Source: an uncultured bacterium (GTDB taxonomy: Bacteria; Cyanobacteriota; Vampirovibrionia; Gastranaerophilales; Gastranaerophilaceae). From it: a DNA stretch of 64,000 bases. Shown piece after piece: positions 58,668 to 64,000 of this stretch (its first letter is position 1; each line of letters starts with the position of its first letter). Location: the NCBI GenBank assembly GCA_905216055.1, contig CAJMSH010000001.1, forward strand, positions 248,001 to 312,000. The letters run 5' to 3'. Position numbers and translations under genes: made by a program. The notes under the pieces were generated by a model. It saw nothing but the letters and a program-made list of their open reading frames with translations. It was not told the origin of the DNA and ran no database searches.

Positions 58668-59015
58668 ATGGCAAAAAATATAGATACAGTACCAATAGAA
58701 GTTTGCATTTTAACAGCAGATCACGATATTAAAGGAATTGTGCATGTTTCTAAATACACTAATACAAATCGTGAACTTACTGATTTGTTAAATGATAAAG
58801 AACGTCGATTTTTAGCAGTTACAAATGCTGAAATATATCCAAGAAATGCAAATCAGTCACCGAGAAAATATAATTTCTTAGAAATTCATATGGATTATGT
58901 TTTGATGGTTCACCCGGCATCTCAGGCTGTGTTCAGAGAGTCAGGAAGAACTCAAGAGGATATTTCAAGATTCCGTGAATTAAGACTAAAATTAAATCAA
59001 ACAAAACCGTTCTAA
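58668..59015 (+). CDS. DUF6812-like small protein
   Basis: A 115-residue beta-rich protein with IPVEVCILTADHDIKGIVH-like start (PIEVCILTADHDIKGIV), LLNDKERRFLAVTNAEIYP and FLEIHMDYVLMVHP. This resembles a small family I recall as DUF6812, of unknown function. AAAAGGAT lies six bases before ATG 58668. Its 3' end overlaps the terminator stem. Confidence 0.65.
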   Translation: MAKNIDTVPIEVCILTADHDIKGIVHVSKYTNTNRELTDLLNDKERRFLAVTNAEIYPRNANQSPRKYNFLEIHMDYVLMVHPASQAVFRESGRTQEDISRFRELRLKLNQTKPF

Positions 59016-59035
59016 AAAGAACGGTTTTTGTTTTT
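59000..59035 (+). terminator. Terminator overlapping the end of the gene at 58668
   Basis: AAACAAAACCGTTCT pairs with AGAACGGTTTTTGTTT around AAAA. The 5' arm lies in the last codons of the upstream gene, and the T-tract follows the stop. Confidence 0.85.
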
Positions 59036-59057
59036 ATTTATATAAATTTCAAATTTT

Positions 59058-59930
59058 TTATTTTACAGCTTTTTCTAAAAGGTTTGTTGTTTGTTTTTCT
59101 TGAGGTTTATTTGTATTAGCTGTTTTTCCATCTACAACTTCTGCTGCAGGTTTTTCTGTATTATAAGTGTTTATAGTTTCTTTATGAGTTTGTTGAGGTT
59201 TGTCATTTCTGCTCATCCAAGCTTTTGTTTTATCAGCAAGTGGAGTTGCGATGAACGGAACAATTACACGTTTTGCAAGTAATGTTGATGCTGCAAGTGA
59301 TGTAATGTAGCTGAATGCATTTTTTAAGCCTTTTTTATCTGCTTCACGTGCATAATGGAATTCTTGTCCTGTTATATTCTTTAATTCATCTGTTTTGCGT
59401 AATGTTGCTTTTAGAGCTTTGTCTGCGGCTCTTGTAAAGTTCTTGCCGAACAATTTATCAAAGATTTTATCTTGAACTTTTTTGTTAGAAATAGTGAAGA
59501 ATGTTAATAATTGCATCCCAACCATTAAACCACCGTTTGCAAGGTCTAATGCAGCAACGAATTTTCTTTTATCTTCAGGAATTTTTTTGTTATTTAAACT
59601 TTGTTTTACATATAAATAGCAGCCTAAACCATCTTTTAATACGATTGATGTTACACCTATCATTGACATAAATTTGGCATTGTCAATTTCGTAGTTAGGG
59701 AATACTTTGTTTTTCATTAATGTCGTATTAGAAAGCCATTTAACTGCTTTTTGTGCCCAATTCTTTTTGTAGCCTAATATGCCGATTGCGGCAATGCCTG
59801 CTGCAGTGATTGCGTTTGTCGCAATTTTTGCTCTTTTAGCTTTTTTGTCATTTTCTTCATTGCCGTGAAATGCAATTGGGTAATTACTGTTTTTATTTAA
59901 GTTATTATTATTAACTGCGAGGATAGCCAT
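59058..59930 (-). CDS. Lineage-type membrane protein with N-terminal F-x-G motif
   Basis: The 290-residue protein begins with a polar N-terminus containing PIAFHGNEEN (F21-x-G23), followed by several hydrophobic segments (ITAAGIAAIGILGY, LANGGLMVGMQLLTFF, SLAASTLLAKRVIVPFIA). The C-terminus is a polar tail with PAAEVVDGKTANTNK. No known domain is recognised. It overlaps the preceding gene by one base (TAATG), so both are made together. Similar proteins are found in this lineage as I recall. Function unknown. Confidence 0.6.
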   Translation of the reverse strand: MAILAVNNNNLNKNSNYPIAFHGNEENDKKAKRAKIATNAITAAGIAAIGILGYKKNWAQKAVKWLSNTTLMKNKVFPNYEIDNAKFMSMIGVTSIVLKDGLGCYLYVKQSLNNKKIPEDKRKFVAALDLANGGLMVGMQLLTFFTISNKKVQDKIFDKLFGKNFTRAADKALKATLRKTDELKNITGQEFHYAREADKKGLKNAFSYITSLAASTLLAKRVIVPFIATPLADKTKAWMSRNDKPQQTHKETINTYNTEKPAAEVVDGKTANTNKPQEKQTTNLLEKAVK

Positions 59931-61417
59931 TATTTCACCTCACTATTCTTGTTTGCATTGTTAATCAATTCTTTTGATTCGTTGTTATGCTTTTTACTTG
60001 ATAATTTAGGGAAAAAGGCATCCATAAATCTTGGGTATATCCAGTTTAGTAAAGAGCAACTTACCGGTAGAATTGCTAACGCTGCAATCAGTGTTGAAAT
60101 TCTTGTTACGCCTTCTATATGTTTATTGGTTAATGTTTTTAATTTATTTGCAACTTCAAACGAGAATTTTTTATCTTTAAGTCTTGATTCTTTGTTTTCT
60201 AAATTTAGTTTTACTGCTTTTTTATGATAATCTTCAACTTCTCGAGTGAACATTTCTTCTATTTGTGAAACTGTTTTGCCATCTTTTATTGCGTCTTTAA
60301 CTTTATTTAAAAATTCAATAGCTCCTTTATGAGCGTCTATACGTTCTTTAACGCTTGCTTTAACCGCATTTTTAACTTCTTCAGGAGTTTTGTTCATGTG
60401 TTTATGAACATGACCTTCCATTTTGTTAACTTTTTCAAGCATATCTTCTTTGCCTGCTGCGGCTAGTGCTATTGTTTCTTCAACCATACTTAAAAGATGA
60501 GGGTTTGCTTTATTTGATTTTAAAGCTTTATATTGAGCTTTTAATTCTTTTTTGATATTTTTTACATCAGAAGATCCGTTAATTTTAGTTTTCATTTCAT
60601 TTAATACGTCTAAGGCTTCTTTGCTGTTTGTTCTGTAATATTCACTTTGAGCAAGCCTTTTCGTATATTTTTCTTGTTCATATCTGTTAAGTTGAATTTG
60701 TTCATTTTTAATCATATCATCAACAGTTCTGTTCAATAAATCAGAATATTTTTTAGGGTCCATTTTTACTCGTTTGGACAATTGATGTTCCCCATTATTT
60801 GATTTCTTTTGTTTGTCACAGAAGTTTCTGACTGTATAATAAACTGTATTATCTTCTTTTAGTGATGCTATGGTTGATTGTAAATCCCCGTTATTGCTTT
60901 TTAAATATTCGGTAATAAAATTGTTTAATTCTTTTTTATTTGCATTAGGGTGCATTTTTTTCATTAATTGTTCTATGTATGATGTATCCCTAAATGGTGT
61001 GAGGTTACATTCTTCTCCTAAATACCCGTTGTTAGCCATATTTTTAATAATTTTTACAACAGGAATTGTTATTAAACCTTGTGTAGCTATTGCAAGTCCG
61101 GCTGAAACAGGTTGGCTCCATGCTGAATATGTTCTTGTATCTTCATCCGTTTTTGAAAGTGGATTGTGTTTTATAAATATTGGAGCAAGGAAGCCTGTAC
61201 CTATTGCGTTAATACATATATCTTGAAATTCTCCGATATTATTTCTTAATTTGTTAATGCCTCTCAAAATTGGTGTATTTTGCTTATTTATTGCTTTTTC
61301 TATTATAGCTTGTGATGTGTTGCCTGTAAAACCGATTTTGTTAGTTGCGGTTTTAGTATTATGTTTGCTCAAATATGCACTGTTAATAAAATCTGGATTA
61401 ACCTTCTCTATGTTCAT
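59930..61417 (-). CDS. Large lineage-type membrane-associated helical protein
   Basis: The 495-residue protein starts MNIEKVNPDFINSAYL and has KIGFTGN (F30-x-G32) in its polar N-terminus. Then follow two short hydrophobic segments (GTGFLAPIFI, AGLAIATQGLITIPVVKI), a long helical, lysine/glutamate-rich central region (about 150-430) that likely forms coiled coils, and a C-terminal membrane segment (ISTLIAALAILPVSCSLLNW). No known domain is recognised. The layout (a large soluble helical domain anchored at both ends) could suit a structural or surface role. It is the first gene of a two-gene operon with the gene at 59058. Confidence 0.6.
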   Translation of the reverse strand: MNIEKVNPDFINSAYLSKHNTKTATNKIGFTGNTSQAIIEKAINKQNTPILRGINKLRNNIGEFQDICINAIGTGFLAPIFIKHNPLSKTDEDTRTYSAWSQPVSAGLAIATQGLITIPVVKIIKNMANNGYLGEECNLTPFRDTSYIEQLMKKMHPNANKKELNNFITEYLKSNNGDLQSTIASLKEDNTVYYTVRNFCDKQKKSNNGEHQLSKRVKMDPKKYSDLLNRTVDDMIKNEQIQLNRYEQEKYTKRLAQSEYYRTNSKEALDVLNEMKTKINGSSDVKNIKKELKAQYKALKSNKANPHLLSMVEETIALAAAGKEDMLEKVNKMEGHVHKHMNKTPEEVKNAVKASVKERIDAHKGAIEFLNKVKDAIKDGKTVSQIEEMFTREVEDYHKKAVKLNLENKESRLKDKKFSFEVANKLKTLTNKHIEGVTRISTLIAALAILPVSCSLLNWIYPRFMDAFFPKLSSKKHNNESKELINNANKNSEVK

Positions 61418-61486
61418 ATTTTTCTTCCTACTCTGGTGAAACCTTCCATATATATAGAGGTTTAAACAAATAAAAAATTGCTATTT

Positions 61487-63127
61487 TTATGTCTTATTGT
61501 TAAATTTTGTAAACTTCACTAAAGTCCAATTCCCCTTCTGTCCTAAATTCGTTACTGTCAAGGATTTCGACAGTTCTATGAATGCTTTATTTTTAACGTA
61601 TGAAAATACCATAAATAATAATGGTGTGTCATTGTATAATTTGTCGTTTTCTGCTATTTCTTTAACCTTTTCCGGAGAATAAAAAGCAACGCTGTTTAAT
61701 ATAACTAAAACTACGCTTTGTCCGGGGGCAAGATTATCAATAACATCTTTTTTTATAATATTTTCAAAATCAGGATTTTTATCTGATTTAAAAATATCTC
61801 TATATATTTCTTTACCGTTACTATAGGCATCAGTGTAAGTTGTATCAGCTTTCAAATATTGACTGAAATTGCCTTTGTTAATATCGATTACGCGATAATT
61901 TTTAAAGTCAAAATATTTGTAAAATCTATCTTGTGAATAATATTCTAGTAAAATTATGTCATTTTTTTGTAAATTAAATTGAGTTAAAATATCTGCAGGA
62001 ATTTTATGCCCTTCTGCTCTGTGCATCTTTGGAGCTGAATAAGGTGCAAATAATATGTAGCCCAAGCTAATTGCGAAATATAAAATTATTAAAGAATTTT
62101 TTACTTTTTCATTTTTTATTGTTTCAATTCCATAGCATGCCAAATAGATTAGTATCGGGTAAATTTCAATTGAATATTTCGTAATGAATACGAGTTTCCC
62201 TGATAAAGATGCAATACTCAATACAAGTATAGTTGCTATACAAATTGAAAAAAGTCCGATATTAAATTTGTTTTTGATAAGTGATTTAACAATAAGGAAT
62301 ATGCAAATGAGTGTCGGAACAATCATGAAAAATGCAAGTTTGGATGCGTAGAAAAATTTGTCCGGCGAGTTTGTTAAATTAGTCAATATTGGAGAAAAAT
62401 AGTCTGTGAATAAAAACGCTATTTTTACAAAAGAAAAACTTCCCCACCATTGTGAAAAAGATTTTCCGTTAAGTATATTAATAATTAATGGCGATAAAAT
62501 AATTCCGCCTGTTAATATTGAAACCCAAACGGTTATTATTACTTTTTTGAATTGTTTGTATAATTTAATGCTTAAGAATATAAGATTAAAGAACACAAAG
62601 ACAAATCCGATAGTATGAGTAAACAAAATTAGAAAATTAAATAATGCGTATAGGGAAAAATTTAATTTATTTGGCTGTTTAATGGTTTTTATTGTATATA
62701 AAAGGCTCAATGCCGAGAATAAAAATAATATTTGGTATAGTCTTACTTCTTGAGAGTAATAAATTAAGAAAGAACTAATTGCGCTAAATCCTGCACAGTA
62801 AAGCCCTGTCTTTTCATCTTTTTCTTTGCCAGTAAAATACATTGCAATTATAGAAAGTATTCCTGCAAATACGGATGTTAATCTTAATAGTATGTCGCTT
62901 TTCCCAAAGAGTGCCATAAAAAATTTCAAATAAAGGTAATAAAATGGCATGTGACATTGAGATTTAACTGCTTCAATAAAATTATGTCCAAATGGAATGG
63001 TGGCAATCATCCAACTTACATATTCATCATTCCATAAACCATCAGGTTTATTAATAAATATAAGTCTTAAAATTAACCCTAAAATAACTATTCCGACTAT
63101 AGTAATATATTTTTTCACGATTGTCAA
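61487..63127 (-). CDS. GT39-like membrane glycosyltransferase
   Basis: The 546-residue protein has 10-12 membrane segments and resembles GT39/ArnT-type enzymes that transfer sugars from polyprenyl phosphates. The first loop has the catalytic aspartate-type motif LWNDEYVSW, followed by CHMPFYYLYLKFF and YYSQEVRLYQ. A soluble C-terminal domain of about 170 residues follows. It starts at a TTG at 63127 with AGAGGG five bases upstream; a GTG four codons later is an alternative. It is divergent from a family 2 glycosyltransferase that may supply its polyprenyl-sugar donor. Confidence 0.85.
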   Translation of the reverse strand: MTIVKKYITIVGIVILGLILRLIFINKPDGLWNDEYVSWMIATIPFGHNFIEAVKSQCHMPFYYLYLKFFMALFGKSDILLRLTSVFAGILSIIAMYFTGKEKDEKTGLYCAGFSAISSFLIYYSQEVRLYQILFLFSALSLLYTIKTIKQPNKLNFSLYALFNFLILFTHTIGFVFVFFNLIFLSIKLYKQFKKVIITVWVSILTGGIILSPLIINILNGKSFSQWWGSFSFVKIAFLFTDYFSPILTNLTNSPDKFFYASKLAFFMIVPTLICIFLIVKSLIKNKFNIGLFSICIATILVLSIASLSGKLVFITKYSIEIYPILIYLACYGIETIKNEKVKNSLIILYFAISLGYILFAPYSAPKMHRAEGHKIPADILTQFNLQKNDIILLEYYSQDRFYKYFDFKNYRVIDINKGNFSQYLKADTTYTDAYSNGKEIYRDIFKSDKNPDFENIIKKDVIDNLAPGQSVVLVILNSVAFYSPEKVKEIAENDKLYNDTPLLFMVFSYVKNKAFIELSKSLTVTNLGQKGNWTLVKFTKFNNKT

Positions 63128-63179
63128 AATCCCTCTTTAATTATATAATAAAAAGAAAAATTTAAAAGAGGTTGTAATA

Positions 63180-64000
63180 ATGAAGCTAGTTATCCAAATA
63201 CCCTGTTATAATGAAGAAAATTCGCTACCGGTTACATTAAAGGCTTTGCCTGAAAAAATCGAGGGAATTGATGAAATCGAAGTATTGATTATAGATGACG
63301 GCTCTTCAGACAGGACTGTTGAGGTGGCAAGGGAGTTGGGTGTTAAACATATTGTCAGCATGCCTCATAATTCAGGGTTAGCAAAAGCTTTTACAGCCGG
63401 AATTAATGAGTCTTTGGCAGTTGGCGCAGATATTATTGTAAATACTGATGCTGATAATCAATATTGCGCTGATGATATTGAAAAACTTGTAAAACCTATC
63501 ATAAATGGAGATGCTGATATTGTTATAGGTTCAAGACCAGTTTCTAAAATTGAACATTTTTCTTTATTGAAAAAGTTTTTACAGAAAACAGGTTCTTTTG
63601 TAATGCGTTTGATAAGTTCAACAGATGTTGAAGATGCTCCAAGCGGTTTTAGAGCATTTTCAAGAAATGCAGCTATCAGACTTAATGTCTTTGATAATTA
63701 TACTTATACATTAGATACTATAATTCAAGCTAAGGCAAAAGGTTTGCATTTGAAGTGCGTGCCGATAAATGTTAATCCTGAACTTAGGGAATCAAGATTG
63801 GTTAAAAATATTTTTGATTACGTAAGACGATCTATGTTTACAATGATAAGAATGTTTATCATTTATCGTCCGTTTAGATTTTTCTCGATACTTGCAGGAA
63901 TATTTTTTACTTTAGGGGTTTTAATAGGTTTAAGATTCTTGTGGTTTTATTTGTTTGAAAGCGGGGCAGGACATATACAATCTTTGATTTTATCAGCTAT
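63180..64000 (+). CDS. GT2 glycosyltransferase (DPM1-like), partial
   Basis: The frame starts at ATG 63180 after AGAGG and is open to the right edge, 273 codons. It has QIPCYNEENSLPVTLKAL, IIDDGSSDRTVEVA, HNSGLAKAF, and the DxD motif in VNTDADNQY, then IVIGSRP and DAPSGFRAF, as in polyprenyl-phosphate mannose/glucose synthases. Hydrophobic segments near the window end (FFSILAGIFFTLGVLIGLRF) suggest membrane anchors. It is divergent from the GT39-like gene and probably makes its donor. The C-terminus is missing. Confidence 0.85.
   Translation, partial: MKLVIQIPCYNEENSLPVTLKALPEKIEGIDEIEVLIIDDGSSDRTVEVARELGVKHIVSMPHNSGLAKAFTAGINESLAVGADIIVNTDADNQYCADDIEKLVKPIINGDADIVIGSRPVSKIEHFSLLKKFLQKTGSFVMRLISSTDVEDAPSGFRAFSRNAAIRLNVFDNYTYTLDTIIQAKAKGLHLKCVPINVNPELRESRLVKNIFDYVRRSMFTMIRMFIIYRPFRFFSILAGIFFTLGVLIGLRFLWFYLFESGAGHIQSLILSA

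Noticed and set aside
1..64000. Search by eye for CRISPR arrays, insertion sequences, tRNAs, rRNAs, integrases and restriction systems.
   Set aside because: No regular repeat-spacer pattern, transposase or inverted terminal repeat pair was seen; short windows could still hide a divergent tRNA.

Overview
The window is AT-rich (GC roughly one third by eye) and packed with short operons on both strands. It fits a non-photosynthetic, anaerobic relative of Cyanobacteria, most likely Candidatus Gastranaerophilales (Vampirovibrionia/Melainabacteria). The evidence is a Ycf23/DUF561 gene of the cyanobacterial/plastid type; several type IV pilin-like proteins with the FTLAEVL(I/V)TLGIIGVV leader I associate with that lineage; an anaerobe-type oxygen-defence cluster (PerR, rubredoxin, rubrerythrin, flavodiiron protein); and several lineage-type proteins with an N-terminal F-x-G motif. 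UGA is a normal stop. RF2 is expressed through the classic CUU-UGA-C programmed frameshift. The assignment is inference; no 16S rRNA gene, tRNA, insertion sequence or CRISPR array was seen.

Layout: 1-1341 DUF4013-like membrane proteins; 1420-5139 prfB, a PHP protein, a membrane protein, a zinc ribbon and rph; 5174-5822 two small secreted charged proteins; 5923-8191 ilvB plus a pilin-like protein; 8203-10153 a family-4 uracil-DNA glycosylase and an M16 protease; 10230-15758 nanE, a ROK kinase, UbiA, an MFS sugar transporter and a B12-binding radical SAM protein; 15841-20785 a winged-helix protein, an OFF-phase pilin gene, two tandem thymidylate kinases, a YhaM-like HD protein and ilvC; 20890-25654 a CheD-fold orphan, a GNAT protein, two zinc dehydrogenases and a second tract-associated pilin locus; 25724-26961 a 51-aa ORF, rpmA and rplU; 27047-34136 murF-mraY-murD-ftsW-murG-folC; 34102-40830 a glycosyltransferase, two pilins, ycf23, a trypsin-like protease, ilvE and an MlaE permease; 40827-46988 a degenerate PilB/GspE-like ATPase, a response regulator, a hybrid histidine kinase and Rel; 47065-52420 lineage-specific proteins, an acyltransferase relic, a second glycosylase and an alanine symporter; 52544-54988 the PerR/redox cluster; 55104-59015 lysA, cdaA, yitT and small genes; 59058-64000 lineage-specific membrane proteins and glycosyltransferases.

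The most striking signal is a pair of long G/C homopolymers (9 and 10 bases), each about a dozen codons into an ORF that has a strong TTGAAA-17-TATAAT promoter and a good ribosome-binding site, and each just upstream of a pilin gene. At 16627-17452 the drawn tract length (C9) puts the pilin out of frame, and losing one C makes a single 274-codon prepilin ORF. At 24735-25654 a gain of one G (or loss of two) fuses the short ORF to the pilin. This looks like slipped-strand phase variation of surface pilins. Other notable points are leaderless promoters where the ATG lies 6-9 bases after the -10 box, a Thr/Cys/His triad with CheD spacing in an orphan protein, and a secretion-type ATPase with eroded catalytic boxes beside a response regulator.
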